Part shown: positions 24,361 through 32,214 of the stretch, one piece after another | Layout of the letters: each line of letters opens with the position of its first letter | Numbering within the stretch: position 1 is the first letter of the stretch | NCBI GenBank assembly: GCA_910577525.1 | Contig: CAJTLI010000002.1 | Location: forward strand, 1 to 64,000 | Direction of reading: 5' to 3' | Length of the DNA: 64,000 nucleotides | DNA from: an uncultured Oscillospiraceae bacterium | GTDB taxonomy: Bacteria > Bacillota > Clostridia > Oscillospirales > Oscillospiraceae | The notes under the pieces: model-generated | The model's database searches: none | Seen by the model: the letters and a program-made list of their open reading frames with translations, nothing else | Told to the model about the DNA's origin: nothing | Program-made: the position numbers and the translations under genes

Positions 24361-25422
24361 TCATTTGCTAACAAGCTCGTCCAGCGCCTCCAGCAGCGCC
24401 GTCATATCTCCGTCGCTGCCGACACTGATGCGCAGCCAGTCCCTGATCTCCGGCTTGTCCCACCAGCGCACCAGGACGCCCCGCTTCCGCAGGCCGTCCA
24501 GCAGTTCCCTTCCATCCCGTCCCGGAAGGCTGACAAACAGAAAATTCGCTTGAGATGGGAGCACTGTAAAGCCTTTCTCCTTGAGTGCTTTTTCGGTCCG
24601 CTCCCGCGTGCGCATCACCCTCCGGCAGATGGATTGAAAGTATTCCTCATCCCGGATGGCCGCCGCCGCGCCCGCCTGCGCCAGCCGGTCCACTGTGTAG
24701 GAGTTGACGGAGTCCCGCACACAGCACAGGCCGTCAATCAATCCCGGGTCTCCCATGGCCCAGCCCACCCGCAGCCCTGCCAGCGCCCGGGATTTGGAAG
24801 TGGTCTGGACCACCAGCAGGTTGGGATACTGGTTGATGAGCCTCACCGCGCTCTCCGCTCCGAAATCCACATATGCCTCGTCCACAATGACCACCACGTC
24901 CGGGTTGGCTTCAAGCAGCCGCTCCACCGCGTCCAGCCCCACCGCGATGCCGGTAGGAGCGTTGGGGTTGGCCAGCACCACGCCCCCATTTAAGCCGCAC
25001 AAAAGACCGATGGGGTTGGAAAAATCCGGATTCATCGTCACTTCCCGGCGGCTCAGCCCAAAAAAGTCGGTATAGACCGGGTAAAAGCTATAGGTAATTT
25101 TGGGAAACACCACCTCCCGGTCCGGATTAAAAAACGCCTGGAAAGCGAAGGCCAGAATTTCATCCGAGCCGTTGCCGCAGAACACCTGCTCCACCCCAAG
25201 ACCCTCCCGCTCCGCGATGGCGGAGCGCAGCTCCATGCACTCCGGGTCCGGGTAGAGCCGCAGGGCGTCTCCCGCCGCCGCCTGAATGGCCTCAATTACC
25301 TTGGGAGAGGGCGGGTAAGGACACTCATTGGTGTTCAGCTTGATGAAATTGCGGTCCCGGGGCTGCTCTCCCGGCGTATAGGGGACGATGTCCCGAATTC
25401 GTCTGCTCCAAAACTGATTCAT
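24361..25422 (-). CDS. hisC: histidinol-phosphate aminotransferase family protein
   Basis: 353 residues, fold-type I PLP aminotransferase of the HisC subgroup. Signatures: KLNTNECPYPPSP near the N-terminus, FCGNGSDEIL (cofactor phosphate loop), NPNAPTG, VDEAYVDFG, and the Schiff-base Lys210 in TTSKSRALAGLRVGWAMG. HisC converts imidazole-acetol phosphate and glutamate to histidinol phosphate and oxoglutarate; isolated copies often also serve aromatic amino acids. No other his gene is in the window, so the function might be broad. It overlaps the preceding DUF951 gene by four bases and ends an operon with rarA. Confidence 0.9.
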   Translation of the reverse strand: MNQFWSRRIRDIVPYTPGEQPRDRNFIKLNTNECPYPPSPKVIEAIQAAAGDALRLYPDPECMELRSAIAEREGLGVEQVFCGNGSDEILAFAFQAFFNPDREVVFPKITYSFYPVYTDFFGLSRREVTMNPDFSNPIGLLCGLNGGVVLANPNAPTGIAVGLDAVERLLEANPDVVVIVDEAYVDFGAESAVRLINQYPNLLVVQTTSKSRALAGLRVGWAMGDPGLIDGLCCVRDSVNSYTVDRLAQAGAAAAIRDEEYFQSICRRVMRTRERTEKALKEKGFTVLPSQANFLFVSLPGRDGRELLDGLRKRGVLVRWWDKPEIRDWLRISVGSDGDMTALLEALDELVSK

Positions 25423-25616
25423 TGCGTCTGTTCCTCCCGCCTGATTTTTTTGACGGACTTCTCCGCTTTGGCCCTGGGCGTCATCACCTCATGGCCGCAG
25501 CCCAGGCACTTCAGCTTAAAATCCATCCCCACCCGGAGCACCTTCCACTCCCTGCTGCCACAGGGATGGAGCTTTTTCAGTTCCAGCACATCACCGACTT
25601 GAATATTCATGGGCAT
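25419..25616 (-). CDS. DUF951 small protein
   Basis: 65 residues matching the DUF951 family of Firmicutes. The N-terminal IQVGDVLELKKLHPCGSREW is a small beta barrel with one Cys; LKCLGCGHEVMTPRAKAE supplies a CxxCGH motif, so a zinc-ribbon-like site is possible. A lysine-rich tail follows. The function is unknown. It starts one base after the rarA stop and overlaps hisC by four bases, so it is part of that operon. A second in-frame ATG at 25610 is an alternative start. Confidence 0.85.
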   Translation of the reverse strand: MPMNIQVGDVLELKKLHPCGSREWKVLRVGMDFKLKCLGCGHEVMTPRAKAEKSVKKIRREEQTQ

Positions 25617-25617
25617 T

Positions 25618-26895
25618 TCAATCCGCCCTCTTTCCTTGGTTTTTGACCTTATCCCAATAGGCCTTTGCCGCCTGTTCTGTTTTGTTTGGGCCGTACTCAT
25701 AGTAGACGCGGTCTTTGATGGCGTCCGGAAGGTACTGCTGCTCCACCCAGTGCCCGGGGAACATATGGGGGTAGAGATAGCCCTGCTCCCGCTCAAAGCC
25801 CGCCCCGTCGGCGTGGACGTTTTGCAGATGCCGGGGATAGTCCCCTGTCCGCCCCGCCCGCACGTCCGCCATGGCCGCGTCGATGGCGTTGAGCACGCTG
25901 TTGGATTTGGGAGCGGTGGCCAGTAAGATCACCGCCTGGGCCAGAGGCAGCCGCGCCTCCGGCAGCCCAAGCTGAAGGGCGCTGTCCACGCAGGATTTCA
26001 CAATGGAGGCCGCCTGGGGGTAGGCCATGCCGATATCCTCGCTGGCGGAGCACAAAATCCGCCGGATAGCGGTAATCATGTCCCCCGCCTCCAGCAGCCG
26101 GGCCAGGTAGTGGAGGGCCGCGTCCGGGTCGGACCCCCGCATCGACTTCATCAGCGCGGAGGCAATATCGAAGTGGTCGTCCCCGTCCCGGTCGTAGCGC
26201 ATGGCGGAGCGCTGGGCTACCAGCCGGGCGTCCTCCAGCGTGATGGTGAGGATGCCGTCCCTGATACGGCTGGCGGTCATGAGCAGCTCCACCGCGTTGA
26301 GGGCCTTGCGCACATCCCCGCCGCAGGAGGCGGCCAGGTGCTCCCGCACGCCGTCCTCGCAGGCGGCCTTCACCCCCAGCTCCGCGGCCTGTAAAGCGAT
26401 TCCCCTGTCCACTGCTGGAAGCAGGTCCTCCGCCGTAAGCATTTTAAACTCGAATACCGTAGAGCGGGATAAAATCGCGTTAAAAATAGTGAAATAGGGA
26501 TTCTCCGTGGTGGAGGCGATCAGGGTGATCTTTCCGTTTTCAATAAACTCCAACAGCGACTGCTGCTGCTTCTTGTTGAAGTACTGAATTTCGTCCAGAT
26601 ACAGCAGCACCCCGTTGGGGGCCAGCAGGGTGCCCACCTGATCCATCACCTCCCGGATATCCGCTAAGGAGGCGGTGGTGGCGTTGAGCCTTCGCAGGGC
26701 GCGGCCGGACCGCTGGGCGATGATGTTGGCCACGGTGGTCTTTCCGGTGCCGGAGGGGCCGTAAAAAACCATATTGGGAATTTTTCCGCTGTCAATTACC
26801 CTGCGGAGCAGGCCGTCCTGGCCTAAAATGTGGGTCTGCCCCAGCACCTCGTCCAGGGTCTGGGGACGGATGCGGTCGGCCAGCGGCTGATACAT
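25618..26895 (-). CDS. rarA: replication-associated recombination protein A (RarA/MgsA)
   Basis: 425 residues, AAA+ ATPase related to clamp loaders. Walker A VFYGPSGTGKTTVA, Walker B LLYLDEIQYFNKKQQ, sensor 1 IASTTENP, then a helical tetramerisation domain with the family-specific YPHMFPGHWVEQQYLP near the C-terminus. It acts at stalled replication forks. The ATG at 26895 follows AAGGGAGGG; a GTG at 26919 is in frame but not conserved. A promoter lies at 26984-27012, and DUF951 and hisC are downstream in the same operon. Confidence 0.95.
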   Translation of the reverse strand: MYQPLADRIRPQTLDEVLGQTHILGQDGLLRRVIDSGKIPNMVFYGPSGTGKTTVANIIAQRSGRALRRLNATTASLADIREVMDQVGTLLAPNGVLLYLDEIQYFNKKQQQSLLEFIENGKITLIASTTENPYFTIFNAILSRSTVFEFKMLTAEDLLPAVDRGIALQAAELGVKAACEDGVREHLAASCGGDVRKALNAVELLMTASRIRDGILTITLEDARLVAQRSAMRYDRDGDDHFDIASALMKSMRGSDPDAALHYLARLLEAGDMITAIRRILCSASEDIGMAYPQAASIVKSCVDSALQLGLPEARLPLAQAVILLATAPKSNSVLNAIDAAMADVRAGRTGDYPRHLQNVHADGAGFEREQGYLYPHMFPGHWVEQQYLPDAIKDRVYYEYGPNKTEQAAKAYWDKVKNQGKRAD

Positions 26896-26983
26896 GGGCG
26901 GTCCCTCCCTTCCTTTCACTCAGCGGTCAAAGACATTTCGTGTCTCTCTCGGTGCGCGCCGCGTTTCGCGCAGCTCCGGTGGC

Positions 26984-27012
26984 ATTATATCACATTATAC
27001 AGACGTTCGCAA
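26984..27012 (-). promoter_or_regulatory. promoter of the rarA operon
   Basis: On the reverse strand TTGCGA (27007-27012), 17 bases, perfect TATAAT (26984-26989). A second TATAAT at 26994-26999 overlaps. Confidence 0.65.
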
Positions 27013-27029
27013 GACGGGCTTTGGGAAGC

Positions 27030-27061
27030 GGAACGCCCCGGCAAGACCGCCGGGGCGTTCC
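27030..27061 (-). terminator. terminator of the GNAT gene
   Basis: 13-base arms (GGAACGCCCCGGC and complement) six bases after the acetyltransferase stop. The T tract is poor on the reverse strand, so efficiency is uncertain. Confidence 0.65.
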
Positions 27062-27067
27062 GTTTCT

Positions 27068-27559
27068 CTATTTCAGCTTTTTCAAAAAAACGTCGTCTTG
27101 GTTTTTTGCCCTGCACCCGAAAGCCTTGGCGTAGCCGCGCCGCTGGTAAAAAGCTTTGGCGGTATTGGTGGTCAGAATCGCGGCGTAAAGCTCCCGCCCC
27201 ACAAACCATGTCTCCGCCAGGTCCAGCAGCGCGCTTCCGTGGCCCCGGCCCCGATACTCCTCCGCCACCCAGAACTCCCGGATGAAGCCGCAGGTCCCCT
27301 CAAAAAACCAGCTGGTGAAGCGGATGGGAATAAACAGAATAAATCCGATGACGCCGCCCTCCGGCCCTTGCCGGACATAGGCCGCATTTTTCTCCCCGGC
27401 GTCGCCCCGGTCCATCTCCCGGAACAGGCCGTCCCAGTCTCTCACCTGAATTCCAAGCTCCGCAAAATACCGCTGGAACGCCCTTTGAAACCTGGGGTCT
27501 AAAAAGTCGCTGATCAAAAAGTCCGTGTACGCTTGGCTTGGATTGAGCTGCTCTGTCAT
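27068..27559 (-). CDS. GNAT-family N-acetyltransferase
   Basis: 163 residues. The GNAT acetyl-CoA site is FWVAEEYRGRGHGSALL, with the R/Q-x-x-G-x-G/A pattern as YRGRGHG; the closing strand-helix is NTAKAFYQRRGYAKAFG. The N-terminal third (AYTDFLISDFLDPRFQRAFQ) is not distinctive. The substrate is unknown; small free-standing GNATs modify amines ranging from antibiotics to ribosomal proteins. The ATG at 27559 follows GGAGG at nine bases. Directly upstream is a 13-codon frame with its own ribosome site and two alternative stem-loops, one of which covers the GGAGG; see the leader entry. Confidence 0.87.
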   Translation of the reverse strand: MTEQLNPSQAYTDFLISDFLDPRFQRAFQRYFAELGIQVRDWDGLFREMDRGDAGEKNAAYVRQGPEGGVIGFILFIPIRFTSWFFEGTCGFIREFWVAEEYRGRGHGSALLDLAETWFVGRELYAAILTTNTAKAFYQRRGYAKAFGCRAKNQDDVFLKKLK

Positions 27560-27568
27560 ACTTGACTG

Positions 27569-27611
27569 CCTCCATTTTTATATTGGAGGGTCAATCGCTG
27601 CGGGCCCTCCA
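27569..27611 (-). promoter_or_regulatory. possible translational attenuator before the GNAT gene
   Basis: Three segments on the reverse strand can pair in two exclusive ways. TGGAGGG (27605-27611) pairs with CCCTCCA (27584-27590), seven base pairs around a 14-base loop. Alternatively CCTCCA (27584-27589) pairs with TGGAGG (27569-27574), which contains the GNAT ribosome site. The first segment lies inside a short leader frame. The geometry recalls erm/cat leaders; function is not shown. Confidence 0.4.
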
Positions 27612-27632
27612 TACGCAGTTGTTTTTCATCAT
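27591..27632 (-). CDS. putative 13-residue leader peptide
   Basis: Between glyA and the GNAT gene a short frame encodes MMKNNCVWRARSD, preceded by AAAGGG at a usable distance. Its Trp-Arg-Ala codons coincide with the first arm of the alternative hairpins, and its stop codon abuts the second arm. That placement, not the sequence itself, suggests a regulatory leader. A frame this short is easily found by chance. Confidence 0.3.
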   Translation of the reverse strand: MMKNNCVWRARSD

Positions 27633-27667
27633 GGATCACCCTTTCTGTGTTAGTTTTGCGGCGCGGC

Positions 27668-28918
27668 TCAGCGGTAGATGGGGTATTTCGCGGTGAGCGC
27701 ACCTACACCCTCCCGGATATAGTCCGCCTTCGCCTCAAAGTCGGTGGCCGCCAGCATAATATATTCCGCCACCTTGTCCATGTCCGCCTCCACAAAACCG
27801 CGGCTGGTGACGGCGGGGCTGCCCACCCGCAGGCCGCTGGTCTGGAAGGGAGAGCGGGGATCCCCGGGCACCTTGTTCTTGTTGGCGGTGATGCGCACCT
27901 CATCCAGGCGGCGCTCCAGCTCCTTGCCGGTGAGCTCGCCCATGTCCCGCAGGTCGATGAGGGACAGGTGGTTGTCGGTGCCGCCGGACACCAGCTTCAT
28001 CCCCCGGCGGGTCAGGCCCTCCGCCAAAGCGGCGGAGTTCTTCACGATCTGCTGCTGGTAGGACTTGAACTCAGGGGTCAGCGCCTCGCCCAGGGCCACG
28101 GCCTTGGCGGCAATGACGTGCATCAGCGGACCGCCCTGGGAGCCGGGGAAGATGGCGGAGTTCAGCTTCTTGGCCAGCTCCTCGTCGTTGGTGAGCAGCA
28201 GGCCGCCCCGGGGCCCCCGCAGGGTCTTGTGGGTAGTGGTGGAGGTGACGTGGGCGTAGGGAATGGGAGAGGGGTGGAGCCCCGCCGCCACCAGACCGGC
28301 GATATGGGCCATGTCCACCCAGAGATACGCCCCCACCTCGTCGGCGATGGCGCGGCACCGCTCAAAGTCGATGATCCGGGGATAGGCGGAGGCCCCCGCG
28401 ATAATCATCTTGGGCCTGCACTCCTTGGCCTTGGCCTCCAGGGCGTCGTAGTCGATGCGGCCGGTGGCCTCGTCCACGCCGTAGGCCTCCATCTTGAAAT
28501 ACTTGCCGGAGAAGTTCACGGGGCTTCCGTGGGTCAGGTGCCCGCCGTGGTCCAGGTTCATACCCAGCACGGTGTCGCCGGGCTGGCACAGGGCCATATA
28601 GACGGCGTAGTTGGCCTGGGCGCCGGAGTGGGGCTGGACGTTGGCGAACTTGGCCCCGAACAGCTTGCAGGCCCGCTCAATGGCCAGGTTCTCCGCGATG
28701 TCCACGCACTGGCAGCCGCCGTAGTACCGCCTGCCGGGATAGCCCTCGGCGTACTTGTTGGTGAGCACGCTGCCCATAGCGGCCAGCACAGCCTCGGACA
28801 CGATGTTCTCCGACGCGATGAGCTCAATGTTGTCGCACTGGCGCTGGTACTCGGCCCGGATGGCCGCGCCCACCTCGGGATCGTGCCGGGATACAAAATC
28901 CATATACTCCAAAACCAT
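27668..28918 (-). CDS. glyA: serine hydroxymethyltransferase
   Basis: 416 residues, the normal bacterial length. Signatures: ELIASENIVSEAVLAAMGS at 32-50, YAEGYPGRRYYGGC, HSGAQANYAVY, DMAHIAGLVAAGLHPSP, and the PLP-binding Lys231 in VTSTTTHKTLRGPRGG. It converts serine and tetrahydrofolate to glycine and 5,10-methylenetetrahydrofolate, and works with FolD encoded about 4 kb away. It has its own promoter (28954-28982), and the ATG follows GGCGGAG. No clear terminator separates it from the leader frame and GNAT gene downstream, so read-through is possible. Confidence 0.97.
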   Translation of the reverse strand: MVLEYMDFVSRHDPEVGAAIRAEYQRQCDNIELIASENIVSEAVLAAMGSVLTNKYAEGYPGRRYYGGCQCVDIAENLAIERACKLFGAKFANVQPHSGAQANYAVYMALCQPGDTVLGMNLDHGGHLTHGSPVNFSGKYFKMEAYGVDEATGRIDYDALEAKAKECRPKMIIAGASAYPRIIDFERCRAIADEVGAYLWVDMAHIAGLVAAGLHPSPIPYAHVTSTTTHKTLRGPRGGLLLTNDEELAKKLNSAIFPGSQGGPLMHVIAAKAVALGEALTPEFKSYQQQIVKNSAALAEGLTRRGMKLVSGGTDNHLSLIDLRDMGELTGKELERRLDEVRITANKNKVPGDPRSPFQTSGLRVGSPAVTSRGFVEADMDKVAEYIMLAATDFEAKADYIREGVGALTAKYPIYR

Positions 28919-28953
28919 ATCTGTCTCCGCCTTTCAAAAAATTAGTCCCTGAC

Positions 28954-28982
28954 ATTATACATGGTTTTGCCAAAAAGCACAA
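28954..28982 (-). promoter_or_regulatory. promoter of glyA
   Basis: On the reverse strand TTGTGC (28977-28982), 17 bases, perfect TATAAT (28954-28959), about 36 bases before the glyA start. Confidence 0.65.
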
Positions 28983-29053
28983 CTGTCACCAGCTAAAAAA
29001 TCGCTCTCGCTTTTTGGTGTTTTTTATGTTATCCTGTTCAGGAGGTGAGCTTT

Positions 29054-29698
29054 ATGACAAAAAAAGACGTGCGCGCTATCGTGGAAGCCCTGAAGGAGCT
29101 GTATCCCGATTCCCTGTGCTCCCTGCAATATGAGAAGGACTACGAGCTGCTGTTCGCCGTGCGCCTGTCCGCCCAGTGCACCGACGAACGGGTGAACAAG
29201 GTCACCCCCGCCCTGTATGAGCGCTTCCCCACCCTGGAGAGCTTCGCGGAAGCGGACCCGGAGGAGGTGGGGCAGTACATCCACTCCTGCGGTTTTTTCC
29301 GGGGCAAGAGCCGGGACATGGTGCTGTGCGCCCAAATGCTGCTCAGCGAATACGGCGGAAAGGTGCCCGACACCATGGAGGATTTATTGCGCCTGCCCGG
29401 CGTGGGCCGCAAGACCGCCAACCTCATTTTAGGCGACATCCATAGCACCCCCGGCGTGGTGGTGGCGGACACCCACTGCATCCGCATTTCCGGGCGGATG
29501 GGGCTGACCGACGGCACCAAGGACCCCGCCAAGGTGGAGGCCCAGCTGCGCAAAATCCTGCCGCCGGAGGAGTCCAACAACTTCTGCCACCGGATGGTGC
29601 TCCATGGCCGGGCTGTGTGCACCGCCCGGAAGGCCAAATGCGGCGAGTGCGTGTGCGCCCCCTGGTGCAGGTACGCCAATACGGAGTTCAAGGCATAG
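29054..29698 (+). CDS. nth: endonuclease III
   Basis: 214 residues. The helix-hairpin-helix LPGVGRKTANLILGD carries the catalytic Lys, and the catalytic Asp is in VVADTHCIRIS. The C-terminal 4Fe-4S cluster site has exactly the family spacing C-x6-C-x2-C-x5-C, starting at VCTARKAKCGEC. It is a DNA glycosylase/AP lyase removing oxidised pyrimidines. The ATG at 29054 is preferred over the GTG at 29045 because GGAGG at 29041-29045 is correctly spaced for the ATG and overlaps the GTG. A terminator follows at 29702-29732. Confidence 0.96.
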   Translation: MTKKDVRAIVEALKELYPDSLCSLQYEKDYELLFAVRLSAQCTDERVNKVTPALYERFPTLESFAEADPEEVGQYIHSCGFFRGKSRDMVLCAQMLLSEYGGKVPDTMEDLLRLPGVGRKTANLILGDIHSTPGVVVADTHCIRISGRMGLTDGTKDPAKVEAQLRKILPPEESNNFCHRMVLHGRAVCTARKAKCGECVCAPWCRYANTEFKA

Positions 29699-29701
29699 GC
29701 A

Positions 29702-29732
29702 AAGCCCCGTCCCGGTGTCTGGGACGGGGCTT
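29702..29732. terminator. terminator between nth and the second anti-sigma gene
   Basis: 12-base arms (AAGCCCCGTCCC and complement) followed by CTTTT on the forward strand and TTTG on the reverse; serves two convergent genes. Confidence 0.85.
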
Positions 29733-29751
29733 CTTTTCGTTTACCGCGATG

Positions 29752-30930
29752 TTACGGCGCTACCGGCGCCAGGTTGTCCAGGGAGAGGGTGACGGAACCG
29801 GATTCCTCGGAATTGTGGAAGTCCCACTCCAGGGTCAGGGTGCCGCCCTGGAATTTGGCTGGGTCGGTGACCTGGGAAAGACGGTGCACAACGATCTTCT
29901 CATTCTCGTCGATTCCACCGCCGCCGCTGGTCAGTTCCAGCGGGATCGTCTCTCCGTCCCCGGTGGTCAGGGTGAGCCGCTGGACATTGTTCCCGATGGA
30001 CATCCAGCGGCCGTACGCCGCCTCGCCTTCCTCATCCAGCGCAACTCCGACGAAGTCCAGGCCGCCCTCCCGCCGCAGGGAGACCGCCAGCGTCATGGGG
30101 GACAGGTACAGCTCCCCCGCAGTGACGGCGGCCCCGTCCAGTTCCCCCACAGCCTGGCCCAGCTGTACGGCCCAGCCGATGTCCTTCTGGGGAAGGGGCG
30201 TCTGGAAAGACCAGTCACCCTCATAGACTGTCACGGTCCCCTGCTGCTCCCTGTCGTAATAGGCCAGGTCCACCGCCGGGACCCGCAGGGACGCCGCGCT
30301 CCAGACTGCCTCGTCCTCCCCCATCTGGAGGGACAGAGTGAACATCACGGCAAGGTGGTTGTCCATGGGGTCGTCGTCCTCCAGCACCTCCCAACCATAA
30401 GAGGACACCAGGCCGTCGCCCATGCGCGCACCTTCCGCGTCTAGAAAACCGACGGAGTAGCCGGAGCCATCATGAAATCCTTTGTACGTCGTCCACCCAT
30501 CGGGATCCGGCTCGCCCATATACAGCTGCGTCCCCTCCGGGGCGGTGAAGTCCGCCAGGATCATGACCTCACAGCGGTCCCGCAGGATCTGGGTCACATG
30601 GAGCGTGGCCCCGTTGTCTTCCTTGGTGATGTCCAACTCCATCGCCCCGGGCAGCAGCAGGTTCTCCGCCTGAGCCACCGCCTCAGTGTCCTCCGGCTCC
30701 ACGTTCAGATAGTCCAGGAACCCCTGATTCAGCCTTGGCACAACCACCGCCGCCGCGGCGCCTGTCACCAGCAAAGCGGCCGCGGCCGCGCCTATCATTG
30801 CTCGTTTCCAGTTTTTCATCGGTCGTTTCCTCCTCATATCGTCCTGGAGGAGCTGGCGCAATAGCTCCCGCTCCCGCCGTAGGTCTGGGGCCAGTCCGTC
30901 GAACATCCGGTTCAGCTCATGCCTGTCCAT
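29752..30930 (-). CDS. membrane-anchored putative anti-sigma factor (DUF4179-like)
   Basis: 392 residues: a charged cytoplasmic N-terminus (RRERELLRQLLQDDMRRKR), one membrane helix (MIGAAAAALLVTGAAAAVVV, about 45-64), then a large exported domain that begins like DUF4179 proteins (LNQGFLDYLNVEPEDTEAV) and is rich in beta-strand-like segments. Start ATG at 30930 follows GGAGGAGGAAGG and lies inside the end of the ECF sigma gene (14-base overlap), so the two are coupled. It has the same topology and gene order as the protein at 7681-8598 but little sequence similarity in the outer domain, implying a different signal. The anti-sigma role is inferred. Confidence 0.72.
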   Translation of the reverse strand: MDRHELNRMFDGLAPDLRRERELLRQLLQDDMRRKRPMKNWKRAMIGAAAAALLVTGAAAAVVVPRLNQGFLDYLNVEPEDTEAVAQAENLLLPGAMELDITKEDNGATLHVTQILRDRCEVMILADFTAPEGTQLYMGEPDPDGWTTYKGFHDGSGYSVGFLDAEGARMGDGLVSSYGWEVLEDDDPMDNHLAVMFTLSLQMGEDEAVWSAASLRVPAVDLAYYDREQQGTVTVYEGDWSFQTPLPQKDIGWAVQLGQAVGELDGAAVTAGELYLSPMTLAVSLRREGGLDFVGVALDEEGEAAYGRWMSIGNNVQRLTLTTGDGETIPLELTSGGGGIDENEKIVVHRLSQVTDPAKFQGGTLTLEWDFHNSEESGSVTLSLDNLAPVAP

Positions 30931-31414
30931 AACCTTCCTCCTCCAGCTTCAGTTTCAGCTTCTTCCGGGCCTGCACCAGCCGGGAGCGCACCGTGGAGGG
31001 GTTCTCCCCCAGCATGTCCGCGATCTCCCCAGTGGTATAGCCCTGGTAATAATGGAGATAGAGCGCCAGCCGCTGGGGCTGAGGCAGGTCCGCCACCTGG
31101 TCCCATATCTCCCCGTCCCGGGGGTCCTCCCAGGCAAGGGACTCCATGGCCTCCTCCCCCGCCCGTCGGGTGCGCCACCAGTGCTTGAGCTGGTTGCGGC
31201 ACTCGTTTCGGGCCGCGACGATGAGCCACGCCTTCTCGTGCTCCGGATCACGGAAGGTCTGGCCCCGCTCCATCACCCTGCGAAAGACGGTCTGGGCGGC
31301 GTCCTCCGCGTCGGGCACGTTTTTCATCAGCACCAGGCAGATCTGATAGACCATGCCGAAGCGCCGCTGGTAGAGGCCGGCCATCTCCTCCTGTGAAAAC
31401 GCCCCGCGTCCCAT
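30917..31414 (-). CDS. ECF-type RNA polymerase sigma factor
   Basis: 165 residues. Sigma region 2 spans about 10-80 (YQICLVLMKNVPDAEDAAQT, then EHEKAWLIVAARNECRNQLK). Region 4 spans about 105-160 (PQPQRLALYLHYYQGYTTGE, then IADMLGENPSTVRSRLVQAR). It belongs to a different ECF subgroup from the protein at 8595-9152. The ATG at 31414 has AAAGGAGG nine bases upstream. The downstream membrane protein is its likely inhibitor. I saw no convincing autoregulated promoter motif in the 200 bases upstream. Confidence 0.9.
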   Translation of the reverse strand: MGRGAFSQEEMAGLYQRRFGMVYQICLVLMKNVPDAEDAAQTVFRRVMERGQTFRDPEHEKAWLIVAARNECRNQLKHWWRTRRAGEEAMESLAWEDPRDGEIWDQVADLPQPQRLALYLHYYQGYTTGEIADMLGENPSTVRSRLVQARKKLKLKLEEEGYGQA

Positions 31415-31616
31415 GGGGATCGCCTCCTTTTGTCTCTCTGCCTATTACACAATCCGGGGGGAGGAAATGTTGATGGCAGGAAAGATTTTTTCAATCATTA
31501 TGGCGGTTCCGCCCCGCCCGTCGTAGATACACTTGACTAAATTCAACAAATAATCAGGGAATTTTTCTTTTTTCTTAAAAATTCTCTGCTATATTCAAGA
31601 AAAAGGAGGCATGTCC

Positions 31617-32174
31617 ATGCTGACAATGCTTTTTGATTACGCCCTCACTTTTGCACAGGAACAGTTGCCTGCCCTGCTGGCCGGGACCGCCCTGTTCCTG
31701 TTTGTTCGGTATCTCCTATGCCGCAGGGGGGTGCTTGCCCGGCGCTCTGTCCCCCATGAGGCGGGACTTGCCCTGTTCGCGCTGTACCTCTGCGCGGTGT
31801 TCTCCTTGACCTTCTTTCCCTTCCGCATCACCCCCTACCTGGGCTGCTATGAGTTCAACTCCACCCTGCTGGCTATGACCCGGGGGGAGTACACCGCCGG
31901 AAATTGGGTGTGGGCCATGATGGCGGGCAACGTGCTCATGCTGGTCCCCTTCGGCTTTCTGGCTCCTCTGCTGTGGGAACGCCTCCGGGGCCTGCGGGTG
32001 CTGCCTGTGGGGCTGGTCCTCATCCTGACCATCGAGCTGCTTCAGCCCCTCACCGGGCGCAGCTTCGATGTGGACGACATTTTCCTCAACTTTCTGGGGG
32101 TGCTCATCGGGGCGCTGTTCTCCCTCCCCGTCCAGGTCCTTTTTCCCAAACAGATCGCCGTTCTCCGTTCCTGA
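31617..32174 (+). CDS. VanZ-like membrane protein
   Basis: About 185 residues with four or five membrane helices (LPALLAGTALFLFVRYLL; AGLALFALYLCAVFSLTFFP; MMAGNVLMLVPFGFLAPLLW; LPVGLVLILTIELLQPL). The conserved VanZ elements are NVLMLVPFG, the Glu in TIELLQ and the SFDVDDIFLNFLGVLIGAL segment. VanZ proteins give low-level glycopeptide (teicoplanin) resistance in the VanA cluster, but most chromosomal family members have no known role; there is no van gene here. ATG at 31617 is better spaced from AGGAGG than ATG at 31611. It ends at a terminator shared with folD. Confidence 0.85.
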   Translation: MLTMLFDYALTFAQEQLPALLAGTALFLFVRYLLCRRGVLARRSVPHEAGLALFALYLCAVFSLTFFPFRITPYLGCYEFNSTLLAMTRGEYTAGNWVWAMMAGNVLMLVPFGFLAPLLWERLRGLRVLPVGLVLILTIELLQPLTGRSFDVDDIFLNFLGVLIGALFSLPVQVLFPKQIAVLRS

Positions 32175-32180
32175 CAAAAA

Positions 32181-32208
32181 GCTCCCAGCCGAAGATTCGG
32201 CCGGGAGC
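32181..32208. terminator. bidirectional terminator between the VanZ-like gene and folD
   Basis: GCTCCCAGCCGAA pairs with TTCGGCCGGGAGC; AAAAA on the left and ATTTTT on the right make it work on both strands. Confidence 0.88.
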
Positions 32209-32214
32209 CTATTT

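Noticed and set aside
31520..31616. Vegetative promoter before the VanZ-like gene
   Set aside because: TATATT near 31590 lacks a -35 at an acceptable distance, and TTGACT near 31532 lacks a matching -10; not strong enough to list.
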